Below are positions 1-6,064 of a stretch of 16,805 nt of DNA, one piece after another. A model generated the notes under the pieces. The model was given only the letters and a program-made list of their open reading frames with translations. It searched no databases and was not told where the DNA came from. Source of the DNA: Candidatus Kaiserbacteria bacterium (lineage in GTDB: Bacteria; Patescibacteriota; Minisyncoccia; Phycocordibacterales; UBA12088). Numbering within the stretch: position 1 is the first letter of the stretch; every line of letters begins with the position of its first letter. The stretch spans positions 1 to 16,805 of the forward strand of contig PWVU01000155.1 in the NCBI GenBank assembly GCA_003561715.1, given 5' to 3'. A program made the translations under genes and the position numbers.

Positions 1-97
1 CTTTTTTCAAACCTTTGCACAGTATGATAACGCGCTCACCAAACACGGCTGTTCGCTCTTCAAGATCATAGGTGCGTTTTTGCGGAGTTTGAGACAT
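1..97 (-). CDS. S23-type four-helix-bundle protein, N-terminal part (runs off window start)
   Basis: The minus strand opens with ATG at 97-95 and stays open for 32 codons to the window edge. The first residues read MSQTPQKRTYDLEERTAVFG, followed by ERVIILCKGLKK. The YDLEERTxxFGExVIxxCK pattern is what I recall for the start of the S23 / four-helix-bundle family, which is encoded in 23S rRNA intervening sequences and as stand-alone genes in many environmental bacteria and CPR. The related Avd protein of diversity-generating retroelements has the same fold. The molecular role of the stand-alone proteins is not established. Only the first helix is visible. A weak AAGG lies about 6 bases before the ATG. 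Upstream (plus-strand 109-139) are AT-rich words of the type TTCAATGTTCA, then the TTAGGGAAG tract. Family assignment from 32 residues is good but not certain. Confidence 0.7.
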   Translation of the reverse strand, partial: MSQTPQKRTYDLEERTAVFGERVIILCKGLKK

Positions 98-177
98 TGG
101 ACCTTATCTGAAAATTGAAAAATGAACATTGAACATTCAACACTAGTATAACCGTCCACTGCAGGGGAAAGAAACGG

Positions 178-366
178 ACTAGGGAAGTTAGGGAAGTTAG
201 GGCGCAATGCTGTTAGGGAAGTTGGGAAGGTTAGGGAAGTTAGGGCGCTTCGCTTTTAGGATTTAGATACTAGAGTTTAGAAATTATTTCAGGCGCTAGG
301 GTTTAGGGGTTAGGAATTAGGCCTTGCGTTGTTAGGGAAGTTAGGGTGTTAGGATTTAGGGATTAA
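178..366. repeat. TTAGGGAAG-type low-complexity repeat tract
   Basis: The tract is an irregular tandem array built on TTAGGGAAG / TTAGGATTTAGG words, with about a dozen TTAGG or TTAGGG cores. It is interrupted by short GC words that can form mini-hairpins with a 3-nt loop, such as GCG CTT CGC near 245-255. It fills most of the 320-bp gap between the S23-like gene and the RhuM-Fic gene. The rest of the gap holds AT-rich words (about 109-139) and a short unique stretch (140-177). No ORF is credible here. The same words recur at 2691-2743, 3388-3488 and, inverted, at 12641-12678, so this is a dispersed family and not a local microsatellite. Confidence 0.85.
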
Positions 367-391
367 GGCGGCGAGGCGAAGCCTCGCCGCC
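367..391. terminator. GC-rich perfect hairpin closing the repeat tract; possible terminator of the RhuM-Fic gene
   Basis: Arms GGCGGCGAGGC (367-377) and GCCTCGCCGCC (381-391) pair perfectly over 11 bp around a GAA loop. It lies 26 bases past the stop codon of the minus-strand RhuM-Fic gene, a position expected for a terminator. On the minus strand it is followed by TTAATC and not by a U-run, so intrinsic termination is uncertain. The same arrangement (TTAGG tract, then GC hairpin with 3-nt loop) recurs at 3466-3488, which suggests that the hairpin belongs to the repeat element. Confidence 0.6.
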
Positions 392-417
392 TCTATCTCA
401 CGCATCTTCGATTTCGT

Positions 418-1386
418 TCACTTTAGTAGTTGCGTTACCAATGCGGTCATCTGCGCTTTCTTGTCAGGTTTGCTTTCGGCAATAAGTAAGGTGAGTGCGG
501 TGAGGGACGCCGGATTGATATTGCGCCCACCTTTGATTCGCGCTTTTCGCAAGAACCATACAAACGCAAATGCGCCCGAGCGCTTGTTGCCGTCGGTAAA
601 CGGATGATCCTTTACCATAAAGTAGAGAAGATGCGCCGCTTTCTCTTCGGCGGTTTTATATAACGGCGTACCATCGAATGATTGCATCACACTCCCGACA
701 ATTCCTTCGATACTTCCCGCGTGACGTTCTTGTGCAAACAGCTCGGTCGCTTCACCCGTTCGCATGAGTTCGTTTCGCAACTCATGTATCGCGCTCATGA
801 GTTCGTCGCTGGAAAGCTTCACCGCGCGTTTGGTCGTGCCTATGGGTGTAAGCGCTTCTTTGTCATATGCATCAAGCGACATCCACGTGCTCGCAAATTC
901 TTTGATCAATTCCAGGACCTGTGCAGGATCAAGTACTGCGTGTTCCGGCAGAAGCGCTTGTACATCTGCAACCGCTTTCATAAATGCATCATAATGCTTC
1001 CCGACTCGTTTGCGATTTATCGTGTAGCCGTCGGCAATGTGTCCACGCAAGACTCGGGTTGCCCATTGACGGAATAGTGTTGCGGTCTTTGAATTGACGC
1101 GATAGCCGACGGAGATGATGGCGTCGAGGTTGTAGTAGTCTACTTGGTACGTCTTTCCGTCAGCGGCAGTTGTTGCAATTTTTGCAACAACTGAATCCCG
1201 CCTTAATTCACCCTCCTTGAAGATATTATTGAGGTGACGGGAAATAACCGATTTATCACGCCCAAACACCGATGAGATTTGATCAAGGGTAGCCCAGATG
1301 GTCTCCTGAGATACATCCCCCTTCAGCTCGATAGCGCCGTCTGAGGTTTGGTATATGATAATTTCGTGAGGTAATTTCTTTTTCAT
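418..1386 (-). CDS. RhuM-family / Fic-Doc fusion protein
   Basis: This is a 322-residue protein. Residues 1-145 match the RhuM virulence-protein family in style (HEIIIYQTSDGAIELKG, WATLDQISSVFGRDKSVISR, YRVNSKTATLFRQWA), with a helix-turn-helix-like stretch around residues 31-52. Residues 190-322 form a Fic/Doc domain with the active-site loop HPFTDGNKRSG at 261-271. Canonical Fic AMP-transferases have HxFx(D/E)GNGRxxR. The Lys in place of the second Gly is Doc-like, and phage P1 Doc phosphorylates EF-Tu, so phosphotransfer or a related NMP/phosphate modification of a cellular target is a reasonable inference. No dedicated Doc-type antitoxin partner gene is adjacent, and the RhuM half may act in cis. 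The ATG at 1386 has no Shine-Dalgarno sequence. The IS5-family element ends 47 bp upstream and may have changed its promoter. The domain call is confident; the biological role is open. Confidence 0.88.
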   Translation of the reverse strand: MKKKLPHEIIIYQTSDGAIELKGDVSQETIWATLDQISSVFGRDKSVISRHLNNIFKEGELRRDSVVAKIATTAADGKTYQVDYYNLDAIISVGYRVNSKTATLFRQWATRVLRGHIADGYTINRKRVGKHYDAFMKAVADVQALLPEHAVLDPAQVLELIKEFASTWMSLDAYDKEALTPIGTTKRAVKLSSDELMSAIHELRNELMRTGEATELFAQERHAGSIEGIVGSVMQSFDGTPLYKTAEEKAAHLLYFMVKDHPFTDGNKRSGAFAFVWFLRKARIKGGRNINPASLTALTLLIAESKPDKKAQMTALVTQLLK

Positions 1387-1433
1387 ATGTCAATGGTATC
1401 ACACTAATGAGGAATGTTTTGATTTAGGAATTA

Positions 1434-1450
1434 TGGGACCGTCGCCAAAC
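1434..1450 (+). repeat. IS terminal inverted repeat (transposase 3' side)
   Basis: TGGGACCGTCGCCAAAC, an exact inverted match to 2674-2690. It is preceded by target duplication TTA at 1431-1433. Confidence 0.92.
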
Positions 1451-1593
1451 CCCACGTTTGAGCCACAAGCACCATAATCACTTCCTCCCCGACCCGAATA
1501 CCGATCCGGTTCGTGCTCTCGGTACTGCAATACTCCTCTTTTCGTATGTCTTTCGAGCTATTTTCGCTCTCCGGACACACTCCTCCCTTGGTA

Positions 1594-2592
1594 TCACACA
1601 GGTGAGAGCGTGGGAGAGAGCAGAGTGACCGCTTTCTTCAGGTTGTGCACGGTCGCTTCAAGAAAACACTGCATGGTCACCTTCACCAGCCCACGGAACT
1701 TCGTGCGCTTCCTGCGATATGCGAACGTTCCTTCAAAGGGCATGCGTACCGATGAGCGCCAACGGTCAAGGTCACGATCTTTTCTCGGATTGGTGTTCTT
1801 CCGTATGGTAGCCGTGTGGAGTCCGCGTGCCGTAAGGAGCGCGTCGGTCTTTTTCGTGTCATATATCTTGTCCATAAAGACCGCCCCTTCTCTCGGTGCT
1901 ATACGATCGGCAACGGTGAAGTCGGGGACGTGTGCAGGGGTTGCCATCACACCCACCACCAGTCCATGACGCATATCCACCGCCTCGTGACGCTTGTAGC
2001 CATACCAGATCTTCTTCTTGCTCTTCGCGCCCCAGCGGGCATCGGGATCAGTGGCGTAGTTCTTCACATTCGCGTTATTGAGCTTTTCCTCACCATCGGC
2101 GATCGCTCGATCACGCTCTTCCCACAACGCGGTCTTGGTGACGATCGCCGAGGCGTCGATGAAAGTAAAGACATTACCAAAGAGCCCTTGTTCGGCGAGC
2201 TGTGTGTTGACCGCATGGAACAGGTCGGCGATCCGTTTGGTGCCGATACGAATGCGCAGTTTGGAGAAGTAACTATGGTCGGGAGTCGCTTCGGTGAGAC
2301 CGAAACCGCAGAACCAGCGTACCGCCATGTTCTCACGGAGACACTTCTCCATCTGACGGTCGGAATAGTCTTCCCAGAACTGTATGAGGAGTGCTTTCAA
2401 GCCACGCTCTACTGCAATACCCGGAGCTCCCGTCGTGCTGTATGCCGTGTGGCAGGGCGCAAAGAGTGTATCCCAGTCAAGGAGTGTGGTGAGTGTTCGA
2501 AACGGATGATCGGCAGGGATGATGGCATTGAATATATCAGACTCGGTCTTGGCAAGCAGGAGATGTTCGACCGCGGGAGCAGGTTTTTGCAT
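1594..2592 (-). CDS. IS5-family DDE transposase
   Basis: The protein has 332 residues, a normal length for the family. The N-terminal third (about 20-115) resembles the DUF772 helical domain of IS5/IS1182-type transposases (GIAVERGLKALLIQFW, DRQMEKCLRENMAVRWFCGF, TPDHSYFSKLR). The DDE nuclease follows. Likely catalytic residues are D146 (FTFIDASAI), D241 (AVFMDKIYDT) and E287 in RMPFEGTFAYRRK, which fits the R-x3-E part of the IS5 signature. The reading frame is uninterrupted. It catalyses cut-and-paste or copy-type movement of its own element. The ATG at 2592 lacks a Shine-Dalgarno sequence. A perfect TATAAT lies 37 bp upstream. A 260-residue opposite-strand ORF over the same segment is a coding shadow. 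Confidence 0.94.
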   Translation of the reverse strand: MQKPAPAVEHLLLAKTESDIFNAIIPADHPFRTLTTLLDWDTLFAPCHTAYSTTGAPGIAVERGLKALLIQFWEDYSDRQMEKCLRENMAVRWFCGFGLTEATPDHSYFSKLRIRIGTKRIADLFHAVNTQLAEQGLFGNVFTFIDASAIVTKTALWEERDRAIADGEEKLNNANVKNYATDPDARWGAKSKKKIWYGYKRHEAVDMRHGLVVGVMATPAHVPDFTVADRIAPREGAVFMDKIYDTKKTDALLTARGLHTATIRKNTNPRKDRDLDRWRSSVRMPFEGTFAYRRKRTKFRGLVKVTMQCFLEATVHNLKKAVTLLSPTLSPV

Positions 2593-2629
2593 AGGTAGGA
2601 ATGAGAGAAATATGGCTTGTATGAAGAGT

Positions 2630-2635
2630 ATTATA
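2630..2635 (-). promoter_or_regulatory. -10 element of the transposase gene
   Basis: Perfect TATAAT on the minus strand, between the terminal repeat and the transposase ATG. No convincing -35 hexamer was found at 16-18 bp. The implied transcript start is near 2623, giving a leader of about 30 nt. Confidence 0.5.
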
Positions 2636-2673
2636 CATCAAAACGCCTCTGAGGGCTTGGGGAGAGGTGGGGA

Positions 2674-2690
2674 GTTTGGCGACGGTCCCA
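2674..2690 (-). repeat. IS terminal inverted repeat (transposase 5' side)
   Basis: The reverse complement reads TGGGACCGTCGCCAAAC, identical to the other end over 17 bp. It is followed by target duplication TTA at 2691-2693. Confidence 0.92.
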
Positions 2691-2743
2691 TTATGCCTAG
2701 GCGCTAGAAGTTAGGCATTTGGAATTAAGGGCGACTGCGTCGC
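2691..2743. repeat. TTAGG-type tract remnant with terminal hairpin, split by the IS
   Basis: With the IS removed, the left flank (GATTTAGGAATTA, ending 1433) joins the right flank (TGCCTAGGCGCTAGAAG, then TTAGGCATTTGGAATTAAGG) into one low-complexity tract of the same flavour as 178-366. It ends in a hairpin with arms GCGAC (2731-2735) and GTCGC (2739-2743) around loop TGC. The stem gains two more pairs if a G-T wobble is allowed. This is the same tract-plus-hairpin layout seen at 178-391 and 3388-3488. Confidence 0.7.
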
Positions 2744-2752
2744 TCGATAACA

Positions 2753-2784
2753 TTGACAGCATATATACATTGTATATAATACAA
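2753..2784 (+). promoter_or_regulatory. Promoter and probable operator of the toxin-antitoxin operon
   Basis: A consensus TTGACA at 2753-2758 and consensus TATAAT at 2775-2780 are separated by 16 bp. The -10 lies inside a dyad, TTGTAT (2770-2775), ATA, ATACAA (2779-2784). Ribbon-helix-helix antitoxins typically repress their own operon by binding such short dyads, so this is the likely operator; that binding is inferred. The expected transcript start near 2787 gives a leader of about 48 nt. Confidence 0.8.
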
Positions 2785-2834
2785 ATGTGCAAAGAACGAT
2801 GTGGACTGAATGGGTTTGATAAGACTATTGTACT

Positions 2835-3113
2835 GTGACAGAACTTTTCCATGATTGGGATCCTGAGAAAAATGCATGGCTTCTGGAGAAGCGAGGCGTT
2901 TCGTTTGAGATGGTTGTTGCGGCAATCGAATCGGGCGGACTTTTGGATATACTCCGGAATAAGAAACCCCGAACGCACCAGAAGTTATACATTGTGTTGC
3001 TTGAGGAGTATGTGTATGTAGTGCCGTTTGTTGAAGATTCGGAGAAGATCTTTCTCAAGACGATCTATCCATCAAGAACATTACACAAAAAATACTATGA
3101 AAAAAAAGACTAG
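2835..3113 (+). CDS. BrnT-like (DUF497-type) toxin
   Basis: The protein has 92 residues. The start WDPEKNAWLLEKRGVSFEMV (8-27) is the typical opening of the BrnT/DUF497 family, small RelE-fold ribonuclease toxins that inhibit translation. The rest (LLDILRN, KLYIVLLEEYVYVVPFVED, IFLKTIYPSR) fits a CPR-rich branch with its conserved VPFVE and KTIxPSR strings. The start is GTG at 2835. An in-frame TAA at 2820-2822 leaves no other start upstream, and the WDPEK motif would be lost from a later one. There is no Shine-Dalgarno sequence. The toxin gene comes first and overlaps the antitoxin by 17 nt, as in brnTA operons. RNase activity is inferred from the family. Confidence 0.85.
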   Translation: MTELFHDWDPEKNAWLLEKRGVSFEMVVAAIESGGLLDILRNKKPRTHQKLYIVLLEEYVYVVPFVEDSEKIFLKTIYPSRTLHKKYYEKKD

Positions 3114-3384
3114 TATTCCAAAAAAAACAAACCCGGAGACGCTCACTGCTGACGAGCGGGCTATTGAGCGCGCGCTTGAGAATGGTGAGTTTGTTTCAGT
3201 GCCCGATCGCGAGAAAGAGATCAAGCGAGCGCAGACAATTGCGCAAAACACCGCTCGAAAAACGCGCGCGATCAACATCCGTATCTCAGAGCGCGACTTG
3301 GTTCGCTTGCGTGCGGCAGCGCTACGCGAGGGCGTGCCATATCAAACATACGTAGCTTCGTTGATACATCGTTCAGTGGGGTGA
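3097..3384 (+). CDS. CopG/BrnA-type ribbon-helix-helix antitoxin
   Basis: The protein has 95 residues. It begins with a basic segment (MKKKTSIPKK), then a helical linker with ALENGEFVSVPDREKEIKRA (26-45), a string I recall from CopG-type antitoxins of type II systems. A ribbon-helix-helix DNA-binding unit covers about 58-92: strand AINIRIS, then helices RDLVRLRAAALREG and PYQTYVASLIHR. It should neutralise the preceding toxin and, as a dimer, repress the operon at the dyad over the -10 box. The ATG at 3097 lies inside the toxin's 3' end (17-nt overlap), pointing to translational coupling. A longer upstream frame from 3028 is only overlap with the toxin. Confidence 0.85.
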   Translation: MKKKTSIPKKTNPETLTADERAIERALENGEFVSVPDREKEIKRAQTIAQNTARKTRAINIRISERDLVRLRAAALREGVPYQTYVASLIHRSVG

Positions 3385-3387
3385 TGA

Positions 3388-3465
3388 AGTTAGGAAGTTG
3401 GGGCGTAGACATTAGGGTTTAAGGAAGTTAGGAAGTTAGGATGTTAGGGATTATTGGGTGTTAGG
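3388..3465. repeat. TTAGG-type repeat tract after the antitoxin
   Basis: Contains repeated GAAGTTAGGAAGTTGGGG, TTAGGGTTTAAGG and GTTAGGATGTTAGGG words, like 178-366. It begins within four bases of the antitoxin stop codon and runs directly into the GC hairpin at 3466-3488. Confidence 0.8.
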
Positions 3466-3488
3466 GCGGCGCGGCTACGCCGCGCCGC
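3466..3488. terminator. GC-rich perfect hairpin; possible terminator of the toxin-antitoxin operon
   Basis: Arms GCGGCGCGGC (3466-3475) and GCCGCGCCGC (3479-3488) form 10 perfect pairs around loop TAC. It is followed by GTTCCTTT and not a clean U-run. It matches 367-391 in position relative to the repeat tract, in arm length and in its 3-nt loop, although the arm sequence differs. Confidence 0.55.
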
Positions 3489-3540
3489 GTTCCTTTACCA
3501 CCTGCCTAACTATCCACCACGCGCCACAACTAGCACGGTA

Positions 3541-3569
3541 TTGGTAACAACCCCGCAAACTGGTATAGT
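3541..3569 (+). promoter_or_regulatory. Promoter of the Wzy/WaaL-like gene, apparently leaderless
   Basis: TTGGTA (3541-3546), a 17-bp spacer, then TATAGT (3564-3569) with an upstream TG (extended -10, TGGTATAGT). Transcription would start about 7 bp after the -10, which is the A of the ATG at 3576. That predicts a leaderless mRNA, in keeping with the absence of a Shine-Dalgarno sequence. Confidence 0.7.
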
Positions 3570-3575
3570 ACCGTC

Positions 3576-5921
3576 ATGCCAATGAAAGACGTCCTGCGCT
3601 ATATCGTATTGGCAGGCACATTCCTCATACCGTTCATCCCGCTGGTGGTGACCGGCTCGCTGTTCTTCCCGTATATCACCGGTAAGAATTTCTATTTCCG
3701 CATCATCGTTGAGATCATGCTGGTGGCATGGGTGCCGTTGATGCTGATGGATGCGAAGTATCGCCCGCGCTTCTCGTGGATACTGGGCAGTGTGTCCTTG
3801 TTTGTCGGCGTGATGCTGGTGGCGAATGTGTTTGCCGAAGATGTATTCCGCGCGTTTTGGAGCAATTATGAGCGCATGGAAGGATGGGTCACCCTTGCAC
3901 ATCTCTTGGTTTATTTCTTGATCTCCATTTCCATTCTCAATACCGAGAAACTCTGGCGCGCCTTTTGGAATACATCGATCGCGGTTGCCGGTCTTATCGG
4001 GGTGCTGTGGCTAAAAGAAGTGTACGACATTACCCAAGCTGGCGGACAGGTGCACCGCGCAAGCATCAATTTTGGCAATCCGACCTACCTCGCCATTTAC
4101 AATGTCTTCCACGTATTCATTGCGCTGGTACTATCGCTTGAGCGATTAAAAAAATATTGGCTCCTGGGTATCTATGGTGCGATCGCGCTCATGCAGGTGG
4201 TAATGCTTTACTACACGGCAACGCGTGGCTCGATCTTGGGCTTGATCGCGGGTATTGGGTTGACCGGTTTACTCATTGCGTTGTTTGAGAGAAAGAGCGT
4301 TGGCTTGCGCAATGCGGCAATCGGCATGGTGCTTGCGGCAGTTGCAGTTGTCGGTGGATTTTATGCGATCAAAGATACCGACTTTGTGCGTGACTCGACC
4401 GTGCTCAATCGTTTTGCAACGATCACGCTCGATAGCGGTACGGCAGTTTCGCGTTTGATGATCTGGAACATGGCGTACGAAGGTTTTCAGGAGCGCCCGC
4501 TCTTGGGTTGGGGGCAAGAAGGATTTGTGCATGTGTTCAATAAGTATCTCGATCCGAACATGTATGCGCAGGAGCCGTGGTTCGATCGCACGCATAATGT
4601 GTTTTTCGATTGGCTCATTGCCGGTGGCATTCTTGGCTTCATCGCGTACTTTACCGTACCGGCGGCCATGCTGTATTACCTGTGGTTCTACAAGCGTCCC
4701 GAAGCGCATCCATCGCTCATGAAGCGCATTATCTCGTCGATCGGCTTTGCACGATACGACGAGCATCCGATGTCGATCGCCGAGCGTGCGCTCTGGACGG
4801 GCATGCTTGCGGCGTACTTTGTGCACAACCTCTTCGTATTCGATAATCTTACGAGTTATTTGCTCTATATCGCAATGCTTGCGTATGTGCATGTGCGCGT
4901 GACGAGCGATCGTGATGCTATTGCGGCACATAAGACTATTTCACCCGAGGTCGGTTCCATCGTGGTATTTCCGTTTATGGTTGCGGTAATGATCGCTTTT
5001 GGATTGTATTCAATTTACTACCCCTTTAGTGCATCAAGAGACGTGGTGCAAGGATTGCGTCTTATCTCGCAGATCCCGCAGATTCCCGCGGATCAGATAT
5101 CGCCAGGGCAAAAAGAGGAGCTGTATCGACGAGCGCTTGATCTCTACACGCAGGCTGATGAGGTCGACTTCCTCGGGCGTCAGGAAATTTCCGAACAATT
5201 TGTGCAAGCCGCGTCACGTATTGCGCAATCGGATGCACCGGACGAGATCAGGCAACAGTTTATCGACCGTGCAGGCGCTTCTATGGAGCGGCAGATCGCC
5301 CGGGTGCCGAACGATGCCCGTACGCTCATCTTTATGGGCCAATTTCTCTCGACGACCGGTGCAACGACACGCGCTCTTGAGTATTTTGAGCGTGCTCGTG
5401 AAGCCTCGCCAACCAAGCAGTCGATCTACTTTGAGATCGGCTCACGCCACATCAATCTGGGGAATGTGGATGAGGCGGTTGAGACATTCAGAACCGCGTT
5501 CGAACTTGCGCCTTCAAACATTCAGGCACGCGAATTTTATGCGCTTGGACTGATATACGATGGTCGCATCGAGGAGGCGGAGGCGCTCTTTGTGGATGAC
5601 GACGGTGAGATGTTGGTGACATCCGACAAGTACTTTGTGAACGAGGACGGGGTGCTGGTAATGAATGACGATCGTTTCTTGCGCTCTTACGAGGCGGGCG
5701 GACATCACGATCGTGTATTAGCTATTTTGCGTGAGCGCTTGCGTTTGAGTCCTGCGTCAATACAGGCGCATGTGTCTCTTGCGGCAGGGTATGCGGGCGC
5801 GGGAAATGATGCGGCGGCGATCGAAACGCTGGAAGCGGCGATTGAGCTCGACACGGCGTTCGAAGAGCAGGGGCGTGCCTTTATTGAACAGGTGCGCTCC
5901 GGCGCGTTGCGTCGGCAATAG
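3576..5921 (+). CDS. O-antigen ligase/polymerase-like (Wzy_C) membrane protein with C-terminal TPR domain
   Basis: The protein has 781 residues. Residues 7-265 hold about nine hydrophobic membrane spans. A large extracytoplasmic loop (about 268-342) is followed by further spans at about 343-370, 407-424, 426-441 and 461-483. The Wzy_C/WaaL signature is clear: TATRGSILGL (214-223, with R216), SRLMIWNMAYEGFQERPLLGWG (292-313) and RTHNVFFDWLIAGGILGF (338-355, with H340). The Arg/His pair matches the residues important in WaaL-type ligases. These enzymes move undecaprenyl-linked glycans onto an acceptor or polymerise them at the outer face of the membrane. Residues 570-770 form TPR-like helical repeats (ALEYFERAREASP, AVETFRTAFELAPSN, AIETLEAAIELDT), probably extracytoplasmic and perhaps acceptor-binding. 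Ligase, polymerase or protein O-glycosyltransferase cannot be told apart here. The ATG at 3576 is chosen from the promoter; an ATG two codons later is possible. Confidence 0.87.
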   Translation: MPMKDVLRYIVLAGTFLIPFIPLVVTGSLFFPYITGKNFYFRIIVEIMLVAWVPLMLMDAKYRPRFSWILGSVSLFVGVMLVANVFAEDVFRAFWSNYERMEGWVTLAHLLVYFLISISILNTEKLWRAFWNTSIAVAGLIGVLWLKEVYDITQAGGQVHRASINFGNPTYLAIYNVFHVFIALVLSLERLKKYWLLGIYGAIALMQVVMLYYTATRGSILGLIAGIGLTGLLIALFERKSVGLRNAAIGMVLAAVAVVGGFYAIKDTDFVRDSTVLNRFATITLDSGTAVSRLMIWNMAYEGFQERPLLGWGQEGFVHVFNKYLDPNMYAQEPWFDRTHNVFFDWLIAGGILGFIAYFTVPAAMLYYLWFYKRPEAHPSLMKRIISSIGFARYDEHPMSIAERALWTGMLAAYFVHNLFVFDNLTSYLLYIAMLAYVHVRVTSDRDAIAAHKTISPEVGSIVVFPFMVAVMIAFGLYSIYYPFSASRDVVQGLRLISQIPQIPADQISPGQKEELYRRALDLYTQADEVDFLGRQEISEQFVQAASRIAQSDAPDEIRQQFIDRAGASMERQIARVPNDARTLIFMGQFLSTTGATTRALEYFERAREASPTKQSIYFEIGSRHINLGNVDEAVETFRTAFELAPSNIQAREFYALGLIYDGRIEEAEALFVDDDGEMLVTSDKYFVNEDGVLVMNDDRFLRSYEAGGHHDRVLAILRERLRLSPASIQAHVSLAAGYAGAGNDAAAIETLEAAIELDTAFEEQGRAFIEQVRSGALRRQ

Positions 5922-5945
5922 TAGGATGTGTGTGAGTAAGAAAGC

Positions 5946-5973
5946 TTGACGTACGTGCGTTGTTGCATATACT
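5946..5973 (+). promoter_or_regulatory. Orphan sigma70-like promoter in the gap before murB
   Basis: TTGACG (5946-5951), a 16-bp spacer, then TATACT (5968-5973), each hexamer 5 of 6 to consensus. The predicted start is near 5980. No convincing ORF follows directly. The transcript would run into the hairpin at 6018-6048 and then the structured element at 6065-6148, so it may drive a small RNA or a long structured murB leader. Confidence 0.6.
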
Positions 5974-6017
5974 TGTAAGTGAGTGCGCAAGCATTCCATA
6001 TAAAAAATGAAAAACTG

Positions 6018-6048
6018 CGTAAGACCCGCCCATCAAGCGGGTTTTGCG
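6018..6048 (+). terminator. Terminator-like hairpin downstream of the Wzy-like gene
   Basis: A 12-bp stem pairs 6018-6029 (CGTAAGACCCGC) with 6037-6048 (GCGGGTTTTGCG), including two G-U wobbles, around loop CCATCAA. The core ACCCGC/GCGGGT stem followed by TTTT is the classic intrinsic-terminator arrangement, although the T-run is short. It lies about 100 bp after the Wzy-like stop codon and about 40 nt after the predicted start of the orphan transcript. Confidence 0.6.
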
Positions 6049-6064
6049 TGTATGAGGTCATCCA

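Larger units (their letters stand above)
1434..2690 (-). mobile_element. Complete IS5-family insertion sequence, 1257 bp
   Basis: The ends carry perfect 17-bp terminal inverted repeats, TGGGACCGTCGCCAAAC at 1434-1450 and its reverse complement at 2674-2690, with partial similarity just inside. Both ends are flanked by the trinucleotide TTA (1431-1433 and 2691-2693), a 3-bp target duplication of the TNA type known for some IS5 subgroups such as IS1031. One transposase gene fills the element on the minus strand. Terminal repeats, target duplication and ORF are all intact, so the insertion looks recent and potentially active. The target was a TTAGGAATTA-type repeat tract between the RhuM-Fic gene and the toxin-antitoxin pair. 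If the first base of the repeat is not counted, the flanking duplication would read ATTAT, so the exact boundary is uncertain by one or two bases. Confidence 0.92.

Noticed and set aside
178..366. Telomere-like TTAGGG repeat
   Set aside because: The units are irregular, mixed with TTAGGATTTAGG and GC words, and occur internally at several places and in both orientations.
178..391. CRISPR array
   Set aside because: The repeats are 9 bp and degenerate, there are no regular spacers, and no cas genes are present.
1816..2598. 260-codon plus-strand ORF opposite the transposase
   Set aside because: It is a shadow of the transposase gene, which carries the DDE motifs and lies between the terminal repeats; the shadow has no recognisable domain.
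4269..4931. 220-codon minus-strand ORF opposite the Wzy-like gene
   Set aside because: It is rich in His and Arg and has no domain pattern; the opposite strand encodes clear membrane spans and Wzy_C motifs.
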